Positions 52,274-61,901 are shown, counted from the stretch's first letter. The stretch: DNA of 64,000 nt from Paenibacillus sp. FSL R7-0273 (GCF_000758625.1 NZ_CP009283.1:199501-263500); one strand, 5' to 3'. Numbers and translations: made by a program. Notes: generated by a model not told the origin, from the letters alone.

Positions 52274-53227
52274 TTGGAGGACAAAGGGGCATTTTCATTC
52301 TCGACCTGCTGGAATATGAAGCACCACACAACCGGAGACGGGCTGCTGCGGGAAATCCGCGGGCTCGGCTTCCGCAGGGTGGAGCTGAACTATAATGTGA
52401 CCGAAGAGATGCTGGGGACGATTGAACCGATGATCGAGCGGGGGGAGATCGGCATTTCCAGTGTCCACAATACCTTCCCCCATGTTCCGGACCCTGATTA
52501 CGGCACGGATTCGGTGCTGCTCGGCTTCGAGGATAAGGAGAAGCGGCAGCGGGCTATAGAGCTGCTGGTCCGCTCAGCCGGATATGCGCAGCGCTACGGC
52601 GGCGAGGCTATAGTGGTCCATCCCGGGGAAGTGCCTTTTCCTAATGATATTGCCAAGGAGCTGGAGCAGCTCTACAGCGGTGAGGGAAAGGATTCGACCG
52701 CCTACCGCAGCAAATGGGCGGAGCTGCTGGAGCGGCGGGAGACGTACAGTGCAGGATATGTGCGGACCATTACGGAGAGCCTGTACGAAGTATGCGACAA
52801 GGCAGCTTCGAAGGGGCTCGGCAGCATCCGCTTTGGTATCGAGACGCGCTCCCGGCCGCAGCAGATACCGACGCTTGCCGAGGCCAAAAGAATTATCCGG
52901 GCGCTGAAGGGCGCTCCGGTCGGCATCTGGTATGATACCGGTCATGCCATTATGATGGACCGGCTGGGGCTGTATGACAGTGTGGGAGAGATGGACGGAC
53001 TGATGAATGATATTGTCGGCGTCCATATTCACGAAACCATCGGACTCTCAGATCACTGGTGCCCCTATGTGAACAGCGGGGATATGCATTTCTATGATGC
53101 CTATCTGCCGATGATCGAGCGGGCTCAGGTCAAAGTGTATGAGCTGAAGGCGGCTTGCCTGCCGGATGAAATTCATGAGAGCCACCGTCTGCTTACAGCC
53201 AAGCTGGCGGCGCGGGGGGGCCTCTGA
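52274..53227 (+). CDS. TIM-barrel sugar isomerase/epimerase (AP endonuclease 2-like)
   Basis: 317-residue metal-dependent isomerase-like protein. The four metal-ligand segments are present: AIVVHPGEV, RFGIETRSRP, GIWYDTGHAIMMD, and VGVHIHETIGLSDHWCPYVNSGD. Similar proteins isomerise or epimerise sugars or inosose-type compounds. The start is TTG 52274, with AAAGGAGAG six bases upstream. It overlaps the next gene by one base (TGATG), a sign of translational coupling. Substrate unknown; probably the sugar brought in by the importer. Confidence 0.88.
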   Translation: MEDKGAFSFSTCWNMKHHTTGDGLLREIRGLGFRRVELNYNVTEEMLGTIEPMIERGEIGISSVHNTFPHVPDPDYGTDSVLLGFEDKEKRQRAIELLVRSAGYAQRYGGEAIVVHPGEVPFPNDIAKELEQLYSGEGKDSTAYRSKWAELLERRETYSAGYVRTITESLYEVCDKAASKGLGSIRFGIETRSRPQQIPTLAEAKRIIRALKGAPVGIWYDTGHAIMMDRLGLYDSVGEMDGLMNDIVGVHIHETIGLSDHWCPYVNSGDMHFYDAYLPMIERAQVKVYELKAACLPDEIHESHRLLTAKLAARGGL

Positions 53228-53931
53228 TGCTGAGCATAGAGGGCCACGATCGGCGTCAGGAAGACTGTCTGTTAAGCCGGGAAGACGGCAGACTGGCTGC
53301 TGCCTATGCTCCCCGCCTGCTGTTTGATAAGAACGAGCCGTTCTATCCGGTCCGCTTCGGCATAACCGTATTTCGTGAAGACGGGGATTCGCCCTCCTTC
53401 CGGCGCAGGCTTCAGGTCAGCCGGCCGGAGGTGGAGGCCGTTATCGAATACGCGGTTTATTACGATTACGATATTCAGCATCTGTACGATCTTGAGCATA
53501 TATGGGTGTACATCGCCAGAGACGGTGAGGTGGCGGACGTCGAGGCAAGCTTTCACGGCAAGTATCTGAAAGGACTGCTGCACGGCCGCACCAATCTTAG
53601 CGGTACCCGGTCCAGTCTGTATGTACAGCCCGGCAAGCATGCGCTCTCGCCCATGCCCGAGGTATTCGGGTTGCTCCCGGGCTATGCTGCCTGTACACAG
53701 GAGGCGGCAGGGGCGGACGGGCTGATCTACGGTGACTGCTTCCGCGGACTGCTGGCTTCAGATGAAGCGGCAGATCAGAAGGTGAGGCAGTATCTGCAGA
53801 CCTGCCGGTTCACGCCTTCCGGTGTCTATGAATACTGGGAGTATGCGCACCGGGAGGAGCTGTTCGTTTCGTGGGATGAGTTGTTTGCGGAAATACCGGA
53901 GCGTGTGCGGAATGAGCTGGAGCGGCTGTAA
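53227..53931 (+). CDS. Unknown protein of the sugar operon
   Basis: 234 residues; I do not recognise the family. It is probably cytoplasmic, as no signal peptide or membrane helix is visible. The most notable segment is VIEYAVYYDYDIQHLYDLEHIWVYIARDGEV near residues 77-107, with the acidic-aromatic DYDIQHLYDLEH and a following ASFHGKYL, which could bind a metal and vaguely recalls NPP1/Vps62-type DLEH loops (weak). A VQPGKHALSPMPEVFG segment follows. The start ATG overlaps the previous stop by one base, and the lyase-like gene follows 45 bases later, so it belongs to the operon. Confidence 0.75.
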   Translation: MLSIEGHDRRQEDCLLSREDGRLAAAYAPRLLFDKNEPFYPVRFGITVFREDGDSPSFRRRLQVSRPEVEAVIEYAVYYDYDIQHLYDLEHIWVYIARDGEVADVEASFHGKYLKGLLHGRTNLSGTRSSLYVQPGKHALSPMPEVFGLLPGYAACTQEAAGADGLIYGDCFRGLLASDEAADQKVRQYLQTCRFTPSGVYEYWEYAHREELFVSWDELFAEIPERVRNELERL

Positions 53932-53976
53932 AACCGGCGGTGCGTAGTGTTAAATGCCTAACATGGAGGAATGACA

Positions 53977-55731
53977 ATGTATAAGCAACTGGTGGACAGC
54001 AACGACAAGGCAGTGGAAGAAGGCCTGTCCCGGCAGGTGCTTGATCCGGAGAGCCGCTATTACGGAGGGACGATTGATCCGTACACCGGTGTTGCCTGGG
54101 TTAATCATACAACCGGTACACCGACAGAGATGTGTTACTGGGGAGCCGCGCTGGTGAATCCTGATTCAAAATACTACCATGATGAGCAGCTGCTGGGCCG
54201 CCTGGAGCTGGCTGCGGCATTCGTGCTGCACCGTCAGCATGCTGACGGCACGATCTCCCCGGGCTGGACGAACTATCATTCCCCGCCGGATACAGCCTTC
54301 GTCATTGTGGGCTATGCCCAGCTGTATCAGCTGCTTGTCCGTCAGGAGTGGGCGCCGCTCGCGCCTGTGCTTGGCAGTATGCGGCTGTTTCTGGAGCGTA
54401 CCATTCCCGCTATGCTTACGGGCGGCGGCCATACGCCGAATCACCGTTGGGTAATCAGCGCTGCGCTCGCCTGTCTGCATGAGCTGTTCGGACTGCCGGA
54501 AGCCGTCCGCCGTGCAGAGCAGTGGCTGGCGGAAGGCATGGATATTACGCCGGACGGGGAGTGGACCGAGCGCAGCAACGGCATATACAGCGCAGTCAGC
54601 GATATTATGCTGATCCATGCCGCCCGCCTGCTGGACCGGCCTGAGCTGCTGGAGCCGGTCCGCCTGAACCTGCGGATGATGGTCTATCTTGTTCATCCGT
54701 CTGGTGAGGTCGTGACCGATTACTCCGGACGGCAGGATCTGGGACATGTGCATGACCTGTCCCCTTATTATCTGCCGTATGCCATCCTTGCCCGTCAGGA
54801 TAACGATCCCGTATTTGCAGGCATGGCTGAATGGGCCGGCCGTGCGCTCAGCAATCCCGGTGTCTGCTCCGTAAATGTGCTGGTACGGATGCTGCTGGAG
54901 CCTGAGCTCCAGCAGCCGCCTGCGGCGGAAGCTGCCCTTCCTGAGAAATACGAAACCGTGCTTAACGGGGAGTTTCTGCGGCACGGCTATCTGGCAGGCA
55001 TGGAGGCCGCGGGCCATCAGGGGCGGATCTCTCACAGCCGGCTGCATACCGATTTTGGGGCTCCGGTGGCCCGCTACCGGGATGGCGATACCAGCGTAAC
55101 ACTCATGACGGAGACACCATCGTTCTTTGCGCTGCGCCATGGCGAAGTGCGGCTGCTGGCCGTGCAGCTGGCCTCGTATTTCAGTCCCGGCTATGTGCCG
55201 ATGCAGGATATGATCAGGCTGCCGCAGGGCTACCGGCTGACCGGAGAGCAGAAAAAGGGCTACTACGGGCCTGTAGAAACTGGGCTTTTGCCTGAATCGG
55301 CCGGAGCGGCAGTCAGTCCATGGTACCTGCTCCCGCATCATAGCCGTCTGCTGACCCATGAGCAGACCTTCCGCGCAGAAGTAGACGCTGAGCGCACCGG
55401 TACAGGCTGGACTCTGCGTCTGCAGGCTGCGGAGCCGGGAGAGGTAATGAGCCAGCTGTCCTTTATTTTTGGCAGGGAAGGCAGCTTTACATCAGGTGAG
55501 CTGCAAGATCTGGGAGAGGACTGCTATCTCTGGACCGGCGGAGCCCTCCGTTATGAATGCGGGGAGGACTGGATCGAGCTGACCGGCGGTGAGGCAGGAC
55601 ATCTGGCTACATCGGTACGTGAAGCGAAGCTGCAGAATAACTGCAAGGCGGTGCTTGTTAACCTGATGACCCCTTTTGATAAGGAGATCACGATTACTCT
55701 TTCTCCTTCGCTGATTAAAGAGCAAAATTAA
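53977..55731 (+). CDS. Predicted (alpha/alpha)-barrel polysaccharide lyase or hydrolase
   Basis: 584-residue protein whose first 330 residues read as an (alpha/alpha)6 toroid (CYWGAALVNP, FVLHRQHADGTISPGWTNYHSPPDTAFVIVGYAQLYQLL, GGGHTPNHRWVISAALACLHELFG), followed by a beta-sandwich (about 330-580), the layout of heparinase-II-like and related lyases. NHRW and the preceding PxH pattern may provide the catalytic Asn-His, and TERSNGIYSAVSD a Tyr (inference). No signal peptide: it would act on imported oligosaccharides. The start is ATG 53977, with GGAGGA seven bases upstream; the ATG at 53971 is too close to it. Last gene of the operon; exact family not assigned. Confidence 0.78.
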   Translation: MYKQLVDSNDKAVEEGLSRQVLDPESRYYGGTIDPYTGVAWVNHTTGTPTEMCYWGAALVNPDSKYYHDEQLLGRLELAAAFVLHRQHADGTISPGWTNYHSPPDTAFVIVGYAQLYQLLVRQEWAPLAPVLGSMRLFLERTIPAMLTGGGHTPNHRWVISAALACLHELFGLPEAVRRAEQWLAEGMDITPDGEWTERSNGIYSAVSDIMLIHAARLLDRPELLEPVRLNLRMMVYLVHPSGEVVTDYSGRQDLGHVHDLSPYYLPYAILARQDNDPVFAGMAEWAGRALSNPGVCSVNVLVRMLLEPELQQPPAAEAALPEKYETVLNGEFLRHGYLAGMEAAGHQGRISHSRLHTDFGAPVARYRDGDTSVTLMTETPSFFALRHGEVRLLAVQLASYFSPGYVPMQDMIRLPQGYRLTGEQKKGYYGPVETGLLPESAGAAVSPWYLLPHHSRLLTHEQTFRAEVDAERTGTGWTLRLQAAEPGEVMSQLSFIFGREGSFTSGELQDLGEDCYLWTGGALRYECGEDWIELTGGEAGHLATSVREAKLQNNCKAVLVNLMTPFDKEITITLSPSLIKEQN

Positions 55732-55796
55732 GGCAGGATGTTATATATATGTTTTCTGTATAGCCTCATTTGGGGTAAACAGAGCAGTAGAGACGG

Positions 55797-55824
55797 CCGC
55801 TTTCAGCAGAAGGCGGTCTTTTTT
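55797..55824 (+). terminator. Rho-independent terminator of the sugar operon
   Basis: CCGCTTTC pairs with GAAGGCGG (one wobble) around AGCA, with TCTTTTTT following. Confidence 0.85.
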
Positions 55825-55921
55825 GCGCTTTTCTGGCGGGGCTGGTCCCGGTTTATCCGAATAAATGACAGTGATTTGACTGATATTCCCTTATTTTCTA
55901 TGAGCTGAAGCGCGGAATTAC

Positions 55922-55971
55922 CCCAATTTACAGTGAAAATTCTACAGATTATAGTAAGTAAAAAAATTGGG
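55922..55971 (+). promoter_or_regulatory. Promoter of the S8 protease gene flanked by an inverted repeat
   Basis: TTTACA (55927-55932), 17-base spacer, TATAGT (55950-55955). CCCAATTT at 55922-55929 and AAATTGGG at 55964-55971 form inverted arms around the whole promoter, and TTTACA recurs at 55972. A repressor or an activator might use these; none is identified. Confidence 0.65.
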
Positions 55972-56054
55972 TTTACACCTGTTTTACAGAAGAGAGCAGC
56001 TGGCTTGGGAGTAGAAGATTTTATTTGTTAAATATGAATGTATGGAGGGTTTAA

Positions 56055-59000
56055 ATGAAGCGCAGAACAATGAACCGCTTATTTTCCGGTACAGTTGCCG
56101 GAGGACTTCTGATTTCCACTTTGCTGGCTCCGGCCGCCTTTGCGGCGCCGTCCGCCGGCGGTACAGTTACTCCGGAGCAGGCGGCAGCCATCCTTAAGGG
56201 CCTGACCCCGGCACAAAGACAGGCGCTGGAGCAGCTTAGTGTCAGTGCCGGACCGGTAATCTCGCCCGGAATCAACACGGAGAGCACAGAGCTTGTTAAC
56301 GTCATCGTCCAGTTTATACCTGAACCGGCGGTAGTAGCCGGTCTGGCAGGCCCGGGCAGCGCCAAGAAGTTTTCTTTGACCTCCGCGGAGGATCAGGTAG
56401 AGCAGTCCCATAAGGATTTTAAGGCTTTTATCAATCAGCTGAAGGCCAATAATCTGGAGAGCAGCCGCAGCGCATACACTTATAACCCGTCGGATATTTC
56501 AATTTATCAGGAGTACCGCGAGGCCTTCAACGGTGTGGCAGTGACCTTGCCTGGCACTGCTGTGCAGGCTTTGGCGGGCTCCGGTCTGGTCAAGAAGATC
56601 TGGAATGATACTACCGTGCAATTGCCGGCAGACACGGTGATTCCTACCGATCTTACAGGGGAGGACACCGCCGCTGATGAGACAGCGGGAGAAGAGACTG
56701 CCGCCAGCAAGCTGATGATGGAGAGCTTTCCGGTCATCGGGGTGGACAAGCTGCATAACGAGAACATTACGGGTAAAGGCATTAAGGTAGGGGTGCTGGA
56801 TACGGGGATTGATTATAACCATCCCGATCTGACCACCGTCTACCAGGGATACCGTAAGACTGAAGGTGAAGATCCGGCCGCTGTCGATCCGTCTGCTGTA
56901 AAGGGCTGGGACTTTATCGACAATGATGCCGACCCGATGGAGACAACCTACAAGGATTGGGTCGCAGCCGGCCAGCCGGAATCCGAGTCAGAGTATTACA
57001 CTGCCCACGGTACACATGTGGCAGGGACCATTGCCGGCCAGCAGATCAATGCTGTCGATTATGCAGTCGAGGGTGTTGCCCCGGATGTCGAGCTGTACTC
57101 CTACCGTGTCCTGGGGCCTTATGGATCAGGTGCGAACAGCGGAATTATCGCCGCAATCGACAAAGCGGTCCAGGACGGAATGGATGTCATTAATTTGTCG
57201 CTCGGCTCAAAATTAAATGATCCGCTTGACCCTTCCTCCATCGCTATTAACAACGCGATGCTTGCCGGGGTAGTCAGCGTGATCGCTGCCGGCAACGATG
57301 GCCCTTCAGCCGGCACGCTCGGAACGCCGGGCGCCAGTGCACTCGGAATTACCATCGGTGCCTCCAGTGTGCCGATCACAATTCCTTCCGTTACGGCTTC
57401 CGTGTATGATGCAGCTGTTCCTGCAGCTGCAGAGGGGGAGGCTGCTGCCGTTACGGATACGGTCTATCAGCCGCTGACGATGAAGCTGTTCGGTGAAGAG
57501 TTTAACTATGAACCTGCCAGCATCGTTGGTACAGAGCTGGAAATCGTATACGCAGGCCTTGGTAAGGCTGCGGATTTCACCGGTCTTGATGTTGCAGGCA
57601 AGGTTGCGCTTATCGAACGCGGGGAAATCGGCCTGAACGTCAAAATTAAAAATGCCGCCAAAGCAGGTGCGGCAGCGGCTCTTATCTATAATAATACAAC
57701 CGGATATATCGACAATTATCTGGGTGAGGCAGCTGGATTTATTCCGACCTTCCAGATTCTGCAGTCCGAAGGTGTGAGCCTCAAGCAGATGGATACACCA
57801 TGGATCAGCTTTAAAGCTGCAGAGGATGTATTGTCTGAGGGTGATACGCTGGCTGACTTCAGCTCGCGCGGACCTGTATCCGGAACAGACAACATTAAGC
57901 CTGACCTGGTAGCACCGGGTGTCGCGGTATTTTCAACGTATCCGGTATATATGAATGATCCGGTGAACCAGAGCAATTATAATATCGCTTATACCCGGAT
58001 GTCGGGTACCTCCATGGCAACTCCGCATGTGGCCGGCATCGCAGCGCTTATCCTGCAGGCACATCCGGAATACACGCCTTTTGATGTCAAAGCTGCCCTT
58101 ATGAATACCAGCGTTGACCTGATTAAGGACTATTCGATCTATGAAGTCGGCGCAGGACGGGTAGACGCTTACCGTGCCGTTCATGCAGAAACGGCCGTTA
58201 AGGTGCTGGATACCACCATCAGCGCTACCGCCGACAATGAATATGTTGAAATTGCCGATATTACCGGTTCTCTTAACTTCGGAAGCGTATATGTCGAGGA
58301 AGGGGAGACTGCTTCGGCCAGCAAGCTGCTTGAGCTGGACAACCGGGGGGAAGCCGGAAAGACCTACCGCCTGGAGCTCGAGCTGCCTTCGGACGCCCCG
58401 ATCACACTCGGCAGCGATGAGATAAACGTTCCCGCACAATCCGCTGCAACGTTTAACGCTGAGCTGCTGGTAAATGATTCGGTGCCGAACGGAACCTACG
58501 AGGGGTATATTCATGTAATCAATGAAGCAGATGCCGCGGACGTTTACCAGCTGCCGCTGCTCATCCGGGTGTCAGACAAAGGACTCGCTTACCTGGAGAT
58601 GGATCCGCCGGCAATCTCCAACAACTATGTGACGCATACCTATTCCAACCGGGTTACTACCGCATTCTTCTCACTGAAGAGCCCGATGGAGACACTGGAT
58701 GTCTTCCTCAAGGATTACAAGACCGGAGAGGTACTGGGATTCCTGGGCACTGTGGACACTAAAGGCATTGCTGTAGGCAAAGACATTATGCTGTTCAATT
58801 TATTCAAAGGCTATGCCTATCCGTTTACGGAAGACGGCGGCATCTCTGAGGTCTCCCGCTTTGTTCCGGAGGGCGAATATGCACTGGAGGCATTCTCTGT
58901 AGATGCTAATGGTGAAGCCTATCAAGTGGAATCCCCGATGACACTGGTAGATAATACGTCACCGGAAATTTCGCTCAAGACTACAAATGCTGCCGGTGAT

Positions 59001-61748
59001 ACAGCTTCAATGACTACACAGATCATTGAGGTGGCCGATGATTCGCTGTTCACGACAGAAACCTTTGAGGGCAAGGACATTTCGGCCATTTGGGTACACG
59101 GAAACATTACTGACGGCAGCATCAAGCAGCTGCAAGAGGCAGGCTATGCCTATGATCAGGGCGACAATACGGTATCCTATTATGAATATGGAAGTCCGTT
59201 TATGTCCGGTTACTTCAAAGCCGATGAGAACGGGGATTTCCGTTACGGGATCACGAAGGAAGATTTTGCATCGGAGCCTTATGAGCTGCGGCTCTTTGGC
59301 TGGGACCCTGCAACGGTGGGGACGACCTGGCTGGGCAATAAATATGTCTATCTGACCCCGGACACGACATATGCACTAGCCGAGCTTAGCCGGAAATCGG
59401 TGCAGGCAGGCGATACCTTTACAGCAACGATTAATATGAATAATTTGCACGCCTTTACCGGAGCCGAGTTCACCCTTGAAGACGTTACAGGTGTCTTCGA
59501 ACTGGAGTCGATCGGGGCAACCAGCGAGCTTAAAACGCTCGCGGCGAAGCAGGGAGCTACGGTAGATGTTCAGCGGGATGCACAGAATGAATTCTACAGC
59601 AGTGTAAAAGTAAATCTGCAAGGCGACAATCTTGCGGGGATCGACGGCGATGTGCCGCTGCTGACCCTTAAATACAAGGTAGCCGGGGATGCTTATTATA
59701 ATAAGGTGGCTACCCTTCGGATGATCGATCTTTTCGTGAACAAGGCCGGAGCGGAAGAGGCTGTATATACGCCAGCTTATACAATGGATTATATGGATTT
59801 CGAGTCCCGCACCTCGCGTCTTTACGGTTACGTAAGTCCGGAAGCCTTTATGGTAAACGGCGAATATCTGCAATTCGGCAAGGATTACAGCAAGATGAAT
59901 TTCGAAGTGTATGCAGAAACGGCATCAGGTGAACAATACACGGCGACCATTGAAAGAAATGCCCAGTATAATATTAATAACATTCCTGTTACCGATGAGG
60001 TAATTAAAGTAACCTTTAAGTCTCCGGGCCACACCTCGCTCAGCTATTCAACAGTTAATTACAAGATTGAGAATGGCAGACTGATCGGTGCGCAGCAACT
60101 GCTGTCACTAAATGGAGCAATGGCCGGAGATATTAACGGCGATGAAGTCATCGACATTCTGGATTTGAAGCAGGCCGGACTGGCTTACCAGACCAGTGAT
60201 TCCAAGTCAGATATTAACCAGGACGGAATTGTCGATGATACAGATATCCAGTTTATTGTGAACAACTTCCTGAAGCTTGGCCAGAATGCCGCGGCCGGTG
60301 CAGCTGCCAAGGACAGTATCGGAGGCGTTGGCCTGGATGAGATGCTGGAACAGATCAAGAATGGCACGCTGACGGATGGCGGAACTGACAACGGAGGCGG
60401 CACTGATAACGGAGGCGGCACTGATAACGGAGGCGGCACTGATAACGGAGGCGGAACCGAGAACGGAGGCGGAACCGACAACGGAGGCGGAACCGACAAC
60501 GGAGGCGGAACCGACAACGGAGGCGGAACTGACAACGGAGGCGGCACCGACAACGGAGGCGGAACTGATAACGGAGGCGGAACTGACAACGGAGGCGGAA
60601 CCGACAACGGAGGCGGCACCGGCAGCAGCAATACTGGTAATGCTGCCGTGATCACAGAGCAGACTGTATCAGCCTCTGATTTGGCGGCCGTATCTAACGG
60701 CGTGGCTGCCATTGATGGGAAGGCAGGCGTTCCAGTGAGGCTGCCGGCCAATGCCGGTGAGCTGCTCAAGGGTAGCAGCCTGTCGGTACGGACCGATGAA
60801 GGAACGGTAATGATCCCGGCTGAAGTGCTGTCGGCACTGGCGGCACAGGGGAATGACAATAATCAGGGGAATATCTATCTGAATATTGCAGCCAAGACAG
60901 TGACACCAGTATCCGCAGAAGCGGGTGTGACCCTCATTTCTGGAGGTGCCTACGACTTCAATCTGTCCTATAAAAAAGCGGGCGGGGAGGAAGTCCGGCT
61001 TGCAGCCTTCCCTAAAGACGTACAGCTGACACTGTCCTTCAAGGCTGATCTGAATGCAGAGCTGGCGGGCATCTACTATCTGAATGAGAAGACCTCTGCC
61101 TGGGAATATGCAGGCGGTAAGGTCAATGAAGCACAGCATACAATCACCGCTAATGTAGGCCACTTCAGCACGTACAGTGTGCTGGCTTACGATAAGAGCT
61201 TTACCGATCTTTCCGCTTCACACTGGGCGGCTGGAGCCATTAAGGCATTGTCGGCGAAGCATATCGTGACCGGCCAGTCCGATACGCTGTTCGCTCCGGA
61301 GGCCAAGACAACACGTGCGGAATTCGTGGCGATGATTGTCAGGGCGCTGGGCATCAAGAGCGAGGGGACTGCTGCAGGGCAATTCAGTGATGTTGAGGCA
61401 GAGGCGTGGTATGCGGATGAGGTTGCTGCAGCGCATGCAGCCGGACTGGTGAACGGACTCACGGAGACAGCCTTTGCTCCGGACCGGAGCATTACCCGTG
61501 AAGAAATGGCCGTTATCGCCGTGAAGGCTTATGAATATGCGGCTGCCAAGCAGGCCGCGGCTCCGGCTGATGCCCGGCAATATAAGGATCAGGCATCTAT
61601 TTCACCGTGGGCAGTCGAGGCAATCAGCAAAGCGGCCAGCCTGGACATTATGTCCGGACATGCGGGCGGACTGTTCGCTCCAAAAGCTGCGGCAAGCCGT
61701 GCAGAAACAGCGCAGACAATATACAATCTGCTGAATGCGGCAGAATAA
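56055..61748 (+). CDS. Surface-anchored S8 subtilase with PA, cohesin, dockerin and SLH domains
   Basis: 1897-residue exported protease. Signal peptide cleaved near AFA at residue 30; a peptidase-inhibitor I9 prodomain (about 75-195). The S8 catalytic domain has the triad D249 (VGVLDTGID), H318 (AHGTHVAG) and S653 (GTSMATPHVAG), with a PA domain inserted (about 465-580). Fibronectin-like domains follow. Then a cohesin-type domain (about 1110-1255; SVQAGDTFTATINMNNLHAFTGAEF) and a dockerin (about 1355-1415; GDINGDEVIDILDLKQAGLAY and DINQDGIVDDTDIQFIVNNFL, two Ca-binding loops). After a 13-copy GGGTDN linker (60379-60618), the protein ends in three SLH domains (about 1715-1895). GGAGGG precedes ATG 56055. 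Likely a Vpr-like cell-wall-bound protease; use of cohesin and dockerin is unproven. Confidence 0.92.
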   Translation: MKRRTMNRLFSGTVAGGLLISTLLAPAAFAAPSAGGTVTPEQAAAILKGLTPAQRQALEQLSVSAGPVISPGINTESTELVNVIVQFIPEPAVVAGLAGPGSAKKFSLTSAEDQVEQSHKDFKAFINQLKANNLESSRSAYTYNPSDISIYQEYREAFNGVAVTLPGTAVQALAGSGLVKKIWNDTTVQLPADTVIPTDLTGEDTAADETAGEETAASKLMMESFPVIGVDKLHNENITGKGIKVGVLDTGIDYNHPDLTTVYQGYRKTEGEDPAAVDPSAVKGWDFIDNDADPMETTYKDWVAAGQPESESEYYTAHGTHVAGTIAGQQINAVDYAVEGVAPDVELYSYRVLGPYGSGANSGIIAAIDKAVQDGMDVINLSLGSKLNDPLDPSSIAINNAMLAGVVSVIAAGNDGPSAGTLGTPGASALGITIGASSVPITIPSVTASVYDAAVPAAAEGEAAAVTDTVYQPLTMKLFGEEFNYEPASIVGTELEIVYAGLGKAADFTGLDVAGKVALIERGEIGLNVKIKNAAKAGAAAALIYNNTTGYIDNYLGEAAGFIPTFQILQSEGVSLKQMDTPWISFKAAEDVLSEGDTLADFSSRGPVSGTDNIKPDLVAPGVAVFSTYPVYMNDPVNQSNYNIAYTRMSGTSMATPHVAGIAALILQAHPEYTPFDVKAALMNTSVDLIKDYSIYEVGAGRVDAYRAVHAETAVKVLDTTISATADNEYVEIADITGSLNFGSVYVEEGETASASKLLELDNRGEAGKTYRLELELPSDAPITLGSDEINVPAQSAATFNAELLVNDSVPNGTYEGYIHVINEADAADVYQLPLLIRVSDKGLAYLEMDPPAISNNYVTHTYSNRVTTAFFSLKSPMETLDVFLKDYKTGEVLGFLGTVDTKGIAVGKDIMLFNLFKGYAYPFTEDGGISEVSRFVPEGEYALEAFSVDANGEAYQVESPMTLVDNTSPEISLKTTNAAGDTASMTTQIIEVADDSLFTTETFEGKDISAIWVHGNITDGSIKQLQEAGYAYDQGDNTVSYYEYGSPFMSGYFKADENGDFRYGITKEDFASEPYELRLFGWDPATVGTTWLGNKYVYLTPDTTYALAELSRKSVQAGDTFTATINMNNLHAFTGAEFTLEDVTGVFELESIGATSELKTLAAKQGATVDVQRDAQNEFYSSVKVNLQGDNLAGIDGDVPLLTLKYKVAGDAYYNKVATLRMIDLFVNKAGAEEAVYTPAYTMDYMDFESRTSRLYGYVSPEAFMVNGEYLQFGKDYSKMNFEVYAETASGEQYTATIERNAQYNINNIPVTDEVIKVTFKSPGHTSLSYSTVNYKIENGRLIGAQQLLSLNGAMAGDINGDEVIDILDLKQAGLAYQTSDSKSDINQDGIVDDTDIQFIVNNFLKLGQNAAAGAAAKDSIGGVGLDEMLEQIKNGTLTDGGTDNGGGTDNGGGTDNGGGTDNGGGTENGGGTDNGGGTDNGGGTDNGGGTDNGGGTDNGGGTDNGGGTDNGGGTDNGGGTGSSNTGNAAVITEQTVSASDLAAVSNGVAAIDGKAGVPVRLPANAGELLKGSSLSVRTDEGTVMIPAEVLSALAAQGNDNNQGNIYLNIAAKTVTPVSAEAGVTLISGGAYDFNLSYKKAGGEEVRLAAFPKDVQLTLSFKADLNAELAGIYYLNEKTSAWEYAGGKVNEAQHTITANVGHFSTYSVLAYDKSFTDLSASHWAAGAIKALSAKHIVTGQSDTLFAPEAKTTRAEFVAMIVRALGIKSEGTAAGQFSDVEAEAWYADEVAAAHAAGLVNGLTETAFAPDRSITREEMAVIAVKAYEYAAAKQAAAPADARQYKDQASISPWAVEAISKAASLDIMSGHAGGLFAPKAAASRAETAQTIYNLLNAAE
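60379..60618 (+). repeat. In-gene GGGTDN repeat (13 units of 18 bp)
   Basis: Thirteen in-frame copies (one TEN variant) of an 18-base unit, ggaggcggaactgacaac or close variants, encode the linker before the SLH domains. Tandem identity makes it prone to length change. Confidence 0.9.
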
Positions 61749-61772
61749 TAAGAAGTAATGGATTGTATGAAG

Positions 61773-61817
61773 AAGCCGGGAATTACCGCTGCAAGGCGGT
61801 GACCTCCCGGCTTTTTT
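61773..61817 (+). terminator. Rho-independent terminator after the protease
   Basis: AAGCCGGG pairs with CCCGGCTT, with an inner ACCGC/GCGGT helix, and continues into TTTTTT. Confidence 0.88.
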
Positions 61818-61901
61818 GATGCAAAGAACTCCCGGCCCGCCTTTTCCCTGTATAATAAAGAGAGCTTACTGCTGTACTTTAACGGAAAAGAGGACTTGGG
61901 A

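Noticed and set aside
60185..60859. 224-residue reverse ORF in the protease gene
   Set aside because: Shadow of the GGGTDN repeat, Pro/Ser/Leu low complexity, antisense within a clear gene.
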